A DNA stretch of 64,000 bases from Dehalococcoidia bacterium (GCA_003104995.1 PQAO01000021.1:310001-374000), one strand, 5' to 3'. Positions 8,403-17,395 are shown, counted from the first letter of the stretch. Program-made: numbers and translations. Notes: generated from the sequence alone by a model not told the origin.

Positions 8403-9050
8403 ATGCCGCAGACCAGTAACCCCGGCATTGTCGATCGGGCCGTCGAGGTCCTGCGCGACGGTGAGCTGATTATCATCCCGACCGACACCGTCTACGGGAT
8501 CGCGGCGTACGCGTGCGACGACGACGCGGTACGCGCGCTCTACGCCGCCAAGCAACGCGACCCGGGGGTCCCGCTCCAGTTGCTCTTCGGGCGTGATACT
8601 GCGCTCCTCGGTGAGTACGCCGTTCTCACCGAACCCGCCCGCCGGCTCATCGAAACTCTCGGCCCGGGCGCCTGGACCATCGTCGTCCCGGCGCGGGAAC
8701 GCTGGGATAGCCCCGCCCTCTCCGGGGGCCGGACGGTCGGCATCCGCATCGTCCCCGTTGACCTGGTCCTCGATATCGTCGATCGCCTGGGCGCGCCGCT
8801 GGCGGCATCGAGCGCGAACGTCTCGGAGGCGCCCAGCCCGACCACCTGCGCGGAGGCCGAACGCCAGGTCGGCGTGTTCTGCGCCCTTTCGATCGATGGG
8901 GGGCCGACGCAGCAGGGCCTCGACTCCACTGTCATCGACCTCTCCGGCCCCGAGCCGCGGATCCTCCGCGAAGGTGCCATCGATCGCGCCACCATCGCCC
9001 GTATACTGGACCTGTCCCAGATCCCCGTCTTGAGGAGTGTCCGCCCATGA
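8403..9050 (+). CDS. tsaC: L-threonylcarbamoyladenylate synthase (Sua5/YrdC/TsaC)
   Basis: This enzyme makes threonylcarbamoyl-AMP from Thr, bicarbonate and ATP for the t6A modification of ANN-decoding tRNAs. The 215-residue product has the family motifs IIIPTDTVYGI near residue 20 and LAASSANVSEAPSPT near 140, plus the substrate-binding KQRDPGVPLQLL segment. ATG 8403 is preceded by a clear GGAGG, so I reject the longer open frame that starts at 8274. The stop overlaps rpiB (ATGA). It lacks the C-terminal Sua5 domain, so it is the short YrdC type. Confidence 0.92.
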   Translation: MPQTSNPGIVDRAVEVLRDGELIIIPTDTVYGIAAYACDDDAVRALYAAKQRDPGVPLQLLFGRDTALLGEYAVLTEPARRLIETLGPGAWTIVVPARERWDSPALSGGRTVGIRIVPVDLVLDIVDRLGAPLAASSANVSEAPSPTTCAEAERQVGVFCALSIDGGPTQQGLDSTVIDLSGPEPRILREGAIDRATIARILDLSQIPVLRSVRP

Positions 9051-9511
9051 AGGTCGGTTTCGGCGCAGACCACGCCGGTTACGAGCTGAAGCAACACCTG
9101 ATGGAGACGGCAAGGTCGCTCGGCCACGAACCCGTCGACTATGGCACCTACTCTGCCGAAAGCGTGGACTACCCTGACTTCGCCGAGCCGGTCGCCCGCG
9201 ACACTGTCGCAGGGGAACTCGACCTGGGCGTGGTGATCTGCAGCAACGGCGTCGGCGTGAGCATCGTCGCGAATAAGGTGCCAGGAGCACGTGCTGCGCT
9301 CTGCCACAGCGGCTGGGGCGCCGCCCGCGCCCGCCAGCACACCGACGCGAACGTCCTCGCCCTCGGAGCCTGGGAGATCGGCCGGGCAATAGCCGACGAG
9401 TGCCTGACCGCGTTCCTCTCGAACTCGCCAGAGGAGGGCAATCACGCTCGCCGCCGGGACAAACTCGCCAAGGTGGAGCGCCGGGGCATCGGTATGGGGG
9501 CACCGAAGTGA
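9047..9511 (+). CDS. rpiB: Ribose-5-phosphate isomerase B
   Basis: The enzyme interconverts ribose 5-phosphate and ribulose 5-phosphate. The 154-residue product has GADHAGYELK at 6-15, the catalytic Cys65 in VICSNGVG and His98 in ARQHTD, at the same residue numbers as in E. coli RpiB. The loop after the Cys reads SNGVG where GTGIG is commonest. That change keeps the Cys but may alter substrate preference, since the related LacAB group uses six-carbon sugar phosphates. It overlaps tsaC at its start and pgk at its end. Confidence 0.9.
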   Translation: MKVGFGADHAGYELKQHLMETARSLGHEPVDYGTYSAESVDYPDFAEPVARDTVAGELDLGVVICSNGVGVSIVANKVPGARAALCHSGWGAARARQHTDANVLALGAWEIGRAIADECLTAFLSNSPEEGNHARRRDKLAKVERRGIGMGAPK

Positions 9512-10695
9512 GCGACGGTATCGGCAAGAAAACCGTCCGCGACATCAGCGTCGCCGGGAAGCGCGTCCTCGTGCGCGCCGACCTGAATGTCCCCATGGAG
9601 GACGGTGTCATCACCGATGACACCCGCATCCGCGAGTCGCTACCGACCATCACCTACCTGCTCGAACAGAAGGCACAGGTGATCGTCTGCTCGCACCTGG
9701 GCCGGCCCAAAGGGCCCGACCCGGAACTCTCGCTCGCGCCGGTCGCGGGCCGCATGGGCAACCTGCTCGGTCAGGAGGTGCTGTTCGCCGAGGATTGCGT
9801 CGGGCCGGTCGCCAAAGAGGCGGTCGCCGTGATGGGCCACCACGTCCTCGTGCTCGAAAACCTTCGCTTCCACTCCGAGGAGGAGAAGAACGTCCCTGCG
9901 TTCGCCGAGGAGCTTGCATCCCTCGCCGACATCTTCGTGAACGACGCGTTCGGCGCTGCCCACCGCGCGCACGCCTCAACCGAAGGCGTCACGCACTACC
10001 TGCCTTCCGTCGCCGGCCTCCTGATGGAGAAAGAGGTGCGCTACCTCAGCGCGCTCGTGGCCGACCCGCCGAAGCCCTTTGCGGCGATCGTCGGCGGGGC
10101 CAAGGTCAGCACGAAGATCGCCGCTATCGAACACCTCCTCCCGAAGCTCGACATGCTCTTCGTCGGCGGTGGCATGGCCAACACGTTCCTCAAGGCCACT
10201 GGCGTCAACGTCCAGATGTCGCTCGTCGAAGACGAGCAGGTCGAAGTCGCCCGGACGATTCTCGAAAAGGCGCGTGAACAGGGCGTCGCCGTCCACCTGC
10301 CCGAGGACGTTGTCGCGGCCAGCAAGTTCGCCGCGGATGCGGAGGCACTCACCCGCCCGGTGGGGAAGGTGCCCCACGGGTACATGATCCTGGACATCGG
10401 TCCCGAGACCCTGAAGGCCTACGCCGCCGCCTTGAAGACAGCCAGGGCGGTCGTCTGGAACGGCCCCATGGGCGTGTTCGAGATGGAGAAGTTCGCTGCT
10501 GGCTCGTTCGGGCTCGCCCGCGCGCTCGCCTCGCTCGACGCCACCACCGTGGTCGGCGGCGGAGAGACCGCGGCGGTGGTCGCCCAGTCCGGCCTGCAGT
10601 CACGCTTCACCCACGTCTCCACGGGTGGTGGCGCCTCCCTCGAAATGCTCGAAGGGCGCGAGCTCCCGGGCGTTGCCGCACTCATGGACGCCTGA
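9508..10695 (+). CDS. pgk: Phosphoglycerate kinase
   Basis: The enzyme transfers phosphate from 1,3-bisphosphoglycerate to ADP in glycolysis. The 395-residue protein has the N-terminal signature VLVRADLNVPM, the SHLGRPKG loop, GGAKVSTKI and the C-terminal nucleotide site with GGGETAAV. The GTG at 9508 overlaps the rpiB stop (GTGA), and the family similarity begins here; the open frame before it has none. It is in one run with rpiB and tpiA, so lower glycolysis and pentose interconversion are co-transcribed. No gap gene lies beside it. Confidence 0.95.
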   Translation: MSDGIGKKTVRDISVAGKRVLVRADLNVPMEDGVITDDTRIRESLPTITYLLEQKAQVIVCSHLGRPKGPDPELSLAPVAGRMGNLLGQEVLFAEDCVGPVAKEAVAVMGHHVLVLENLRFHSEEEKNVPAFAEELASLADIFVNDAFGAAHRAHASTEGVTHYLPSVAGLLMEKEVRYLSALVADPPKPFAAIVGGAKVSTKIAAIEHLLPKLDMLFVGGGMANTFLKATGVNVQMSLVEDEQVEVARTILEKAREQGVAVHLPEDVVAASKFAADAEALTRPVGKVPHGYMILDIGPETLKAYAAALKTARAVVWNGPMGVFEMEKFAAGSFGLARALASLDATTVVGGGETAAVVAQSGLQSRFTHVSTGGGASLEMLEGRELPGVAALMDA

Positions 10696-10696
10696 G

Positions 10697-11242
10697 GTGC
10701 CGCCTCCGCCCCGGGGCGAGACGTTCCTTTTCCGCGGCGTGCGCCCGATGCAGGCCCTGCTCGCCGGGAGCACCATCCTCCTGGCCGCCGGCGCTGCCGG
10801 CATGGTTTGGGCTGCCGTCACGGAGGATGCCTGGCTGATGCTCGCCCCCGCGCTGCTCCTGGTGGTGACCGTTGCCTACCTGTTGAGGATGCTGGCCCGC
10901 CTGCCCGGTGCGTGCGCCGTTGTCAGTGAGCGCGAACTCTACGTCCGCTTCCCCGCGGCCGTTGATGCCGCCATGCCGCGCACGAATGTCCTTTCCGCCA
11001 CCATTGCCGGCCACCGGTGGTGGCAGGGACTCGGCATCCGCTCTGACCTTGCCGGCACCGTCATGCTCGCCACCGCCACCGGGAACTGCGCCCAGTTCGA
11101 ACTCGATGAACCGTTGCGCGTGTGGGTCATCCCCCGCATCCTCCCCATCCGGGCGAGGCGCCTCCGCCTGAGCGTCCGGGATCCCGAGCGGCTTGTCGCC
11201 CTTTTCGTACCGCGCGCGCCCGCGGACCATCAGGAGAGCTGA
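10697..11242 (+). CDS. Two-helix membrane protein with a PH-like C-terminal part
   Basis: The 181-residue protein starts at a GTG one base after the pgk stop. Two transmembrane helices (about residues 15-35 and 40-60) are followed by a soluble region of about 110 residues with repeated beta-like segments. That is the layout of bacterial PH-domain membrane proteins, but I cannot assign it firmly. It sits between pgk and tpiA with one-base gaps on both sides, so it is co-translated with the glycolytic genes. No role in glycolysis is known to me. Confidence 0.65.
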   Translation: MPPPPRGETFLFRGVRPMQALLAGSTILLAAGAAGMVWAAVTEDAWLMLAPALLLVVTVAYLLRMLARLPGACAVVSERELYVRFPAAVDAAMPRTNVLSATIAGHRWWQGLGIRSDLAGTVMLATATGNCAQFELDEPLRVWVIPRILPIRARRLRLSVRDPERLVALFVPRAPADHQES

Positions 11243-11243
11243 T

Positions 11244-11987
11244 ATGCGCAGACCATTCGTCGCCGGCAACTGGAAAATGAACACCAACGAAGCCGAGGCC
11301 GTCGCACTCGCCCGCGCCGTCGCCGCGCAAACAGCGGACGCGCCCTGCGATGTCGCCGTTTGCGTGCCGTTCCCACACCTCGGCTGCGTGCGCGATGCCC
11401 TGGGTGGTTCCCACGTCCGGCTCGGCGCGCAAGATGTCTACTGGGAGCCGAAGGGGGCCTACACCGGCGAGGTCAGTGCCGCCATGCTGGCTGACTACTG
11501 CTCGCACGTCATCATCGGCCACAGCGAGCGTCGCCAGTTCTTCGGCGAAACCGACGAATGGGTGAACCGCAAGACAGCTGCAGTCCTGGCCTCGCCGATG
11601 GACCCGATCGTCTGCGTCGGCGAGCTCCTCGAAGAGCGTCGTTCGGGCCAGACGGAGAGCGTGCTCTATCGGCAGCTTCGCGCCGGCCTGACCGGCCTCA
11701 CGCTCTCCGCCCGCGTCACCATCGCCTACGAGCCGGTCTGGGCCATCGGCACCGGTGAGACCGCGACCCCCGAGGTCGCCCAGGAAGCCTGCGCCTACAT
11801 CCGCGGTGTACTCCGGGAGATCGCGCCCGTTGCGGCCGATGCCATCCGCATCCAGTACGGTGGCAGCGTGAACCCCGAAAACGCAGCCTCCCTGCTCTCG
11901 CAACCCGACATCGACGGCGCCCTTGTTGGCGGCGCCTCGCTCAAGGCGGACCAGTTCGCCGCGATCTGCGCGGCGGCGGGAGCCTGA
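11244..11987 (+). CDS. tpiA: Triosephosphate isomerase
   Basis: The enzyme interconverts dihydroxyacetone phosphate and glyceraldehyde 3-phosphate. The 247-residue TIM barrel has GNWKMN with Lys11, the catalytic His93 in IIGHSERR, Glu163 in AYEPVWAIGTG and the phosphate-binding YGGSV and GALVGGASL. ATG 11244 lies after a GGAGAGC Shine-Dalgarno. The open frame upstream overlaps the membrane protein gene and is not family-like. The stop shares one base with the miaA ATG (TGATG). Confidence 0.96.
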   Translation: MRRPFVAGNWKMNTNEAEAVALARAVAAQTADAPCDVAVCVPFPHLGCVRDALGGSHVRLGAQDVYWEPKGAYTGEVSAAMLADYCSHVIIGHSERRQFFGETDEWVNRKTAAVLASPMDPIVCVGELLEERRSGQTESVLYRQLRAGLTGLTLSARVTIAYEPVWAIGTGETATPEVAQEACAYIRGVLREIAPVAADAIRIQYGGSVNPENAASLLSQPDIDGALVGGASLKADQFAAICAAAGA

Positions 11988-12925
11988 TGCTGCGCCGCCT
12001 CGTCGCCATCGTCGGCGCGACGGGCACGGGCAAGTCCGCCATCGCGCTCGAACTCGCACAGCGCTTGGGTGGAGAAATCGTTAACGCCGACAGCCGCCAG
12101 GTGTACCGCGGCATGGACATCGGCACGGCCAAGCCCTCGGCCGCCGACCGCCGCCAGGTCCGCCACCACCTCTACGACATCGCCGATCCGCGCGAAGGCT
12201 ACAGCCTCGTGGCATACCAGCGGGATGCCCGCGCCGCGCTCGAACAGGTCTGGAGTCGCGGCGCCTTCGCCTGGCTGGTGGGCGGCACGCCCCAGTACGT
12301 CTGGGCATTGCTCGAAGACTGGCAGGTGCCCGAGGTCGCTCCTGACGAAGCTCTTCGCCGCGAGCTCGAAGCCTTCGCCGCGGCAAAGGGCTGGGAGGCG
12401 CTCCACAGCCGCCTTGCCTCCGTTGACCCCGTGGCCGCGGACCGCATCGACGGCCGCAACGTCCGCCGCGTGGTCCGCGCCATCGAGGTCTACGAAAAGA
12501 GCGGACGGCCTATCTCTGACTGGCAACGAAAGGGCACGCCCGACTTCGAGTTCCTGCTGTTTGGCGTCGACCTGCCCCGCGCCGAGCTCTACCCGCGCAT
12601 CGACCGGCGCGTCGACGCGATGTTTGCCGCCGGGTTCATCGAGGAGGTCCAGGCATTGCTCGACGCCGGCGTCCCCGCCGATGCCCCCGCGATGTCGTCC
12701 ATCGGCTATGCCGAAGTCGTGCGCCACCTGCGCGGCGAGCTGCCGCTCGCGGCGGCCATCGAGAAGACAAAGCTGGCCACCCACCGCCTCGTGCGCAGCC
12801 AGGACCAGTGGTTCCGGCGCGACGACAACCGCATCACCTGGGTACGGGACGCTGACGGCATCGAAATGCAGGCGAACATCTTCACCGGCGCCTGTACGAA
12901 CGTGATCCGCGGCGAGGCACGCTGA
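11987..12925 (+). CDS. miaA: tRNA dimethylallyltransferase
   Basis: MiaA adds a dimethylallyl group to A37 of tRNAs that read UNN codons. The 312-residue protein has the P-loop GATGTGKS at residues 10-17, the NADSRQVYRGMDIGTAKP segment that follows it in the family and the SIGYAEVVRHL motif near residue 230. It is the last gene of the tsaC run, which thus holds two enzymes for position-37 tRNA modification (t6A and i6A). The tRNA-Leu(UAA) in this window is an expected substrate. Confidence 0.95.
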   Translation: MLRRLVAIVGATGTGKSAIALELAQRLGGEIVNADSRQVYRGMDIGTAKPSAADRRQVRHHLYDIADPREGYSLVAYQRDARAALEQVWSRGAFAWLVGGTPQYVWALLEDWQVPEVAPDEALRRELEAFAAAKGWEALHSRLASVDPVAADRIDGRNVRRVVRAIEVYEKSGRPISDWQRKGTPDFEFLLFGVDLPRAELYPRIDRRVDAMFAAGFIEEVQALLDAGVPADAPAMSSIGYAEVVRHLRGELPLAAAIEKTKLATHRLVRSQDQWFRRDDNRITWVRDADGIEMQANIFTGACTNVIRGEAR

Positions 12926-12951
12926 GCCTTCGTTATTGATACCTTGTCCCA

Positions 12952-12980
12952 TTGATGCGGTCGCAAGTGTCCGCTACACT
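12952..12980 (+). promoter_or_regulatory. dapF promoter, leaderless type
   Basis: TTGATG (12952-12957) and TACACT (12975-12980) are 17 bases apart. The dapF ATG begins at 12987, six bases after the -10, so transcription should start at the ATG. No Shine-Dalgarno sequence is present. Confidence 0.5.
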
Positions 12981-12986
12981 CGGCCC

Positions 12987-13823
12987 ATGCGCGTCACCAA
13001 AATGCACGGGCTCGGCAACGACTACGTCTATCTCCTCCCCACCGGCGACCTGGACTGGCCCGAGCTCGCCCGGAAGGTCAGCGACCGCCACTTCGGCGTT
13101 GGCAGCGACGGCCTCATCCTCGCCCTCCCCTCCACTACCGCCGACATGAAGATGCGCATGTTCAACGCCGACGGCTCCGAGGCCGAGATGTGCGGCAACG
13201 GCATCCGCTGCGTCGTGAAGTTCGCCGTCGAAGAGGGCCTCGTGCCCGGCGACCCCGACATCGTCACCGTCGAAACCCTCGCAGGCATCAAGACACTCGA
13301 GCTCTTTCGCGAGGGCGGCGTTATCGTCGCCGCGCGCGTCGACATGGGCCCGCCGAACTTCGACCCGGCCTCGCTGCCCGCCAACGTCGAGGGCGCCGGG
13401 CCGATCATCGACCTTCCCCTGACCGTCGACGGTATGGACCTGAAGCTCACCCTGGTGAGTGTCGGCAACCCCCACGCCATCCACTACATCGACCACGACC
13501 CGGACCAGTTCCCGCTCGAACGCATCGGCCCGCTGGTCGAAAACCACCCGCTCTTCCCCCGCCGCACGAACTTTCAGGTCGTCCAGGTGCTGGACCGCGG
13601 GCACGTCAAGCACCGGGTCTGGGAGCGCGGCTCGGGCATCACGCTCGCCTCGGGTACCAGCGCGACCGCGGTCGCGGCGGCATCGCGCCTGCGCGGTTTC
13701 ACCGGCGATCGCCTCATCGACTCGCTCCCCGGCGGCGACCTCGTGCTCGAGTGGGACGGCCAGGGCTCGGTCTTCATGACCGGCCCCGCCACCCGCGTCT
13801 TCGACGCCGAGTGGTACGCCTGA
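12987..13823 (+). CDS. dapF: Diaminopimelate epimerase family protein with Ser at the second catalytic position
   Basis: DapF converts LL- to meso-diaminopimelate with two cysteines acting as base and acid. The 278-residue protein has the family start MHGLGNDYVY, the first catalytic Cys69 in MCGNGIRC, the NPHAIHY segment and a second active-site loop. In that loop the usual ACGTGA reads ASGTSA, so Ser222 (TCG) replaces the second Cys. The flanking ERGSG is intact. Enzymes with this change normally lose racemisation, so activity is uncertain. dapL two genes downstream supplies LL-diaminopimelate, which argues that a working epimerase is needed. See the finding. Confidence 0.88.
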   Translation: MRVTKMHGLGNDYVYLLPTGDLDWPELARKVSDRHFGVGSDGLILALPSTTADMKMRMFNADGSEAEMCGNGIRCVVKFAVEEGLVPGDPDIVTVETLAGIKTLELFREGGVIVAARVDMGPPNFDPASLPANVEGAGPIIDLPLTVDGMDLKLTLVSVGNPHAIHYIDHDPDQFPLERIGPLVENHPLFPRRTNFQVVQVLDRGHVKHRVWERGSGITLASGTSATAVAAASRLRGFTGDRLIDSLPGGDLVLEWDGQGSVFMTGPATRVFDAEWYA

Positions 13824-13944
13824 CGTACTCGTTCCGCTGATTTTCGGCCCTTCGGTCCCCTATCTTGAACCCGATCGTGCTTCACCGTTCGCCACCGTGT
13901 GAGAAGCTGGATGCGGACCATCGCAGCACTTGGAGGTGCCCCGC

Positions 13945-14373
13945 GTGAAATTGGAATCGATCCTGGCGGCCAAAGGCCCCCTGGTCATCACCACCGGGGC
14001 GGGCACGTCCATCCCCGACGCAATCGCTCTCCTCGCCCACCACAACATCGGTGCGGTCGTTGTTGTCGACCCGGCCGGCGCACCGTCTGGCATCCTCTCC
14101 GAGCGCGACATCATCCGCCACCTGGCCGCCTCTGATGCGCCCGCCGGCGCCACCGTGGGCGACTGGATGACCACCCCGATTACCGTCGCTACCCCTGCCG
14201 ACGATGTCGACGCTGTCCTCCAGACCATGACCGCTCGCCGCTTCCGGCACGTGCCGGTGGTTGAAAGAGGACAGCTCCTCGGCATCGTCACCATCGGTGA
14301 CCTCGTGAAGGCCGAACGCGACGACTTCCAGGGAGCCATCGAATCGCTCGAAAGCCAGTTGCTCGACGCATGA
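13945..14373 (+). CDS. CBS-pair domain protein
   Basis: The 142-residue protein consists of two CBS domains (about residues 8-65 and 75-132), including SERDIIRHLA and the closing FRHVPVVERGQLLGIVTIGDLVK. Stand-alone CBS pairs bind adenine nucleotides and regulate partners. The GTG at 13945 is chosen because GGAGGTG lies six bases upstream. Its stop overlaps the next gene, an FAD reductase (ATGA), which suggests that it regulates or is co-expressed with that enzyme. The target is unknown. Confidence 0.82.
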   Translation: MKLESILAAKGPLVITTGAGTSIPDAIALLAHHNIGAVVVVDPAGAPSGILSERDIIRHLAASDAPAGATVGDWMTTPITVATPADDVDAVLQTMTARRFRHVPVVERGQLLGIVTIGDLVKAERDDFQGAIESLESQLLDA

Positions 14374-15809
14374 GCGGCGGAACCTTCCCTCCAACCGTCC
14401 TCAACGTCGCCATCATTGGAGCCGGGCCGGCCGCCTTTTACGCCGCCGAAGCCCTCCTCCGTGACGGCCCGCCCGCCACGTATGTCGACATGTTCGACCG
14501 GCTGCCCACCCCCTTCGGCCTCGTTCGGCACGGCGTGGCCCCGGACCACCAAAAGATCAAGAACGTCACCAAGAGCTTTTCCCAGGTGGCCGCCGACCCG
14601 CGCTTCCGCTTCTTCGGAAACGTCGAGTTTGGGCGCGACCTCTCGCTCGATGACATCCGGGCACACTACCACCAGGTGCTCTTTGCCACGGGTGCCCAGA
14701 CCGACCGGCGCATGGGCATTCCCGGCGAAGACCTTCGCGGCAGCCACCCGGCCACCGCGTTCGTCGCCTGGTACAACGGCCACCCGGACTTCCAGGATTG
14801 CCAGTTCGACCTCTCCCAGGAGCGCGTCGCCGTTGTAGGGGTGGGCAACGTCGCGGTCGATGTGGCCCGCATCCTCTGCCTCTCCCGCGAGGAGATGGAA
14901 CAGACCGACATGCCGCGTCATGTCATCGAGGCACTCAGCCAGAGCCGCGTCCGTGAGGTTCATCTCCTCGGCCGCCGCGGCCCCGCCCAGGCCGCCTTCA
15001 CGAACCCTGAGCTGAAAGAACTCGGCAACCTCGCCGACGCCGACCTGGTCATCCGCCCCGAGGAGGCCGCGCTCGATGAACTGAGCCGCGCCGAAGTCGA
15101 CGCCAGCGGCGACCGGATGCTCCAGCGCAAGGTCGATATGATCGCGGAGTTCGCCGCCCGCCCGCCGGAGGGCAAGAAGCGGCAGCTCCTCATCCGCTTC
15201 CTCGTGTCGCCCGTTGAGCTGATCGGCGATACCTCGGGCACAGTGCGGGCGCTCAAGCTGGTGCGCACCCGCCTCGTCGCCTCGGCATCCGGCACGCTCG
15301 CCGCGGAACCAACGGGCGAGTTCGAGACCATCGAGACAGGCCTGGTGTTCCGTTCGGTTGGCTATCGCGGCGTCCCGCTTCCGGGTGTGCCGTTCCACGA
15401 GCGCTGGGGCGTCATCCTCAACGAGTCGGGGCGCATCCTCGACGAAGCGAGCAACGAGCCCCTCCGCGGCATGTACACCTCGGGCTGGATAAAGCGCGGG
15501 CCATCGGGGGTCATCGGCACGAACAAGCCTGATTCGGTGGAGACCGTGGCGGCCATGCTCGAAGACGCCGCTGCCGGCCGCGTCTTCGCCCCGGTCGAAC
15601 TTCCGCGAGAGGCGTATCCGGCCACCCTCGAGAGCCGCGGTCTCCGCTGCGTTACCTTCGGCGACTGGTGCCGTATCGATGCGGTCGAGCAGGCGCTGGG
15701 CGCTCGCGAAGGCCGTCCCCGGGCGAAACTGACGTCCGTCGCCGAGATGCTGGCCTGCCTTGAGGCACCGGCGGAGAACTTGCCCCACGCCGCAGCCGCC
15801 GCGGGGTAG
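14370..15809 (+). CDS. FAD-dependent NADPH-ferredoxin reductase (FprA/adrenodoxin reductase family)
   Basis: The 479-residue protein has the FAD-binding GAGPAAFYAAEAL near residue 17 and the LPTPFGLVRHGVAPDHQKIKN-type segment after it, which marks the adrenodoxin reductase/FprA family. An NADP-binding motif VVGVGNVAVDVAR lies near 160, and a C-terminal GWIKRGPSGVIGTNK segment is also typical. It likely moves electrons between NADPH and a ferredoxin. About 60 C-terminal residues form an added region seen in actinobacterial FprA proteins. It overlaps the CBS-pair gene. No ferredoxin gene is beside it, so the partner is unknown. Confidence 0.88.
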   Translation: MSGGTFPPTVLNVAIIGAGPAAFYAAEALLRDGPPATYVDMFDRLPTPFGLVRHGVAPDHQKIKNVTKSFSQVAADPRFRFFGNVEFGRDLSLDDIRAHYHQVLFATGAQTDRRMGIPGEDLRGSHPATAFVAWYNGHPDFQDCQFDLSQERVAVVGVGNVAVDVARILCLSREEMEQTDMPRHVIEALSQSRVREVHLLGRRGPAQAAFTNPELKELGNLADADLVIRPEEAALDELSRAEVDASGDRMLQRKVDMIAEFAARPPEGKKRQLLIRFLVSPVELIGDTSGTVRALKLVRTRLVASASGTLAAEPTGEFETIETGLVFRSVGYRGVPLPGVPFHERWGVILNESGRILDEASNEPLRGMYTSGWIKRGPSGVIGTNKPDSVETVAAMLEDAAAGRVFAPVELPREAYPATLESRGLRCVTFGDWCRIDAVEQALGAREGRPRAKLTSVAEMLACLEAPAENLPHAAAAAG

Positions 15810-15934
15810 TACCCGGCCGATGTGGCCGTGTCCGGGGCGCATGGTAGGATCGGGTTCGTGCCGCGAAGGCCGGGCCGCCCCGTCTCCGCCGCCGCTTGCC
15901 GGCAGCACCTCAGACCCGACACAGGACTCAGACC

Positions 15935-17098
15935 ATGAAGCTCGCGAAGCGCGTCGAGGCACTGCCTCCGTATCTCTTTGCCGAAATCTCCAAGAAGATC
16001 GCCGCCAAGCGCGCAGAAGGCATCGACATCGTCACCTTCGGCATCGGCGACCCCGACCTCCCCACTCCTCGGAACATCCTCGATGCCCTCCACCAGGCAG
16101 CCGAAGATCCGGCGAACCATCGCTACCCGGAGTCCGAGGGCCTGCCCGAACTGCGCCAGTCCATTGCTGACTGGTACGAGCGCCGCTTCGAAGTGAAGTT
16201 CGACCCGCTGAAAGAGACCCTTCCCCTGATCGGCTCGAAAGAAGGCATCGGCCACATCGCCCTCTGCTTCATCGATCCGGGCGACATCGCCCTCGTCCCT
16301 GACCCCGGCTACCCGGTGTACGAGATCGGTACGATGTTCGCAGGTGGCACGAGCTACAAGCTCGACTGCACCCGCGAGAGTGGCTGGAAGCCCGACCTGG
16401 ACGCCATTCCTGCTGACATCGCCGAAAAAGCGAAGGTCCTCTGGCTGAACTACCCCAACAACCCCACCGGCGCCGTCGCCGACTTCGGCTTCTTCGAAAA
16501 GGCTGTCGCCTGGGCCAGGAAGTACGACGTCGCGATCCTCCACGACAACCCCTACTGCGATGTCGCCTACGACGGCTACAAGCCGCTCAGCATCTTCCAG
16601 GTGCCCGGCGCCCGCGATGTCGCCGTCGAGTTCAACTCCTGGTCGAAGATCTACAATATGACCGGCTGGCGCATCGGCATGATCGTGGGCAACGCCCAGA
16701 TGGTCGATGCCCTCATGCGCGTAAAGTCGAACATCGATAGCGGCATCCCCCAGGCCATCCAGAAGATGGCCATCGAGGCTGTCTACGGCCCCCAGGACTG
16801 CATCGACGAACACAACGCCATCTACCAGCGCCGGCGCGACCGCATCGTCGAAGTGCTGCGCAAGTGCGGCCTCGAAGTCGACACGCCCAGGGCATCGCTC
16901 TACGTCTGGGCGAAGCTCCCGGCCGGTGTCACTAGCGCCGACTACGCTGCCCGCCTGATCGATGAGACCGGCGTGGTGGTCACCCCGGGCCGCGGATACG
17001 GCCTGAATGGCGAAGGCTACATCCGCCTGAGCGTCACCACCCCCGACGACCGCCTCGAAGAGGGCATGCGCCGCCTGGAGTCCTGGTCGGCGAAGTGA
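15935..17098 (+). CDS. dapL: LL-diaminopimelate aminotransferase
   Basis: DapL makes LL-diaminopimelate from tetrahydrodipicolinate in one step, bypassing the succinylase and acetylase branches. The 387-residue class I/II aminotransferase has PLP Lys238 in SWSKIYNMTGWRIG, Asn at YPNNPTG (173-179) and DNPYCD (204-209). It resembles the DapL/aspartate aminotransferase-like group in which the first helix reads KRVEALPPYLF. Annotation as DapL rather than another aminotransferase is supported by dapF nearby. ATG 15935 is the first start that matches the family; no strong Shine-Dalgarno is seen. Confidence 0.83.
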   Translation: MKLAKRVEALPPYLFAEISKKIAAKRAEGIDIVTFGIGDPDLPTPRNILDALHQAAEDPANHRYPESEGLPELRQSIADWYERRFEVKFDPLKETLPLIGSKEGIGHIALCFIDPGDIALVPDPGYPVYEIGTMFAGGTSYKLDCTRESGWKPDLDAIPADIAEKAKVLWLNYPNNPTGAVADFGFFEKAVAWARKYDVAILHDNPYCDVAYDGYKPLSIFQVPGARDVAVEFNSWSKIYNMTGWRIGMIVGNAQMVDALMRVKSNIDSGIPQAIQKMAIEAVYGPQDCIDEHNAIYQRRRDRIVEVLRKCGLEVDTPRASLYVWAKLPAGVTSADYAARLIDETGVVVTPGRGYGLNGEGYIRLSVTTPDDRLEEGMRRLESWSAK

Positions 17099-17161
17099 CG
17101 GGCCTACCCGCCGCCCCGGCCCGTACGGGCAGTGATCGCTCCCGGTGCGCCGAAGCCGCCG

Positions 17162-17170
17162 TGATAAACT
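17162..17170 (+). promoter_or_regulatory. hicB promoter, extended -10, leaderless type
   Basis: TGA followed by TAAACT ends six bases before the hicB ATG at 17177. There is no Shine-Dalgarno and no clear -35. Confidence 0.42.
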
Positions 17171-17176
17171 GCGTCT

Positions 17177-17395
17177 ATGACGAATGAGTTCACGGCCATC
17201 GTTGAACCGGCAGATGAAGGCGGTTTCTGGGCCTATTGCCCGGAAGTCCCCGGCGCAAATGGGCAGGGCGAAACGGTCCAGGAGGCGTTGGACGATCTTG
17301 CAGCGGCCATTGAGCTCATGCTCGCAGTTCTGCGCGAAGAGGGCATAAAGCGAGCCTCGGCGACCGCGACACGGGAAACCGTCCGCCTCGGGTGA
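17177..17395 (+). CDS. hicB: HicB-family antitoxin
   Basis: The 72-residue protein is a HicB_like partial RNase H fold: it has FTAIVEPADEGGFWAYCPEVPGA (split here as the N-terminal strand, then the GGFWAYCPEVPG core), then the helix QEALDDLAAAIELML. It would neutralise a HicA mRNA interferase. It has no C-terminal DNA-binding domain, so it is the short form. Its stop overlaps the GTG of a downstream hicA copy that carries a frameshift. Confidence 0.85.
   Translation: MTNEFTAIVEPADEGGFWAYCPEVPGANGQGETVQEALDDLAAAIELMLAVLREEGIKRASATATRETVRLG

Noticed and set aside
13860..15962. A 700-codon open frame on the minus strand opposite the CBS and FAD reductase genes
   Set aside because: It is antisense to two genes with clear family motifs and has none itself. 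High GC content gives long open frames in the opposite strand.
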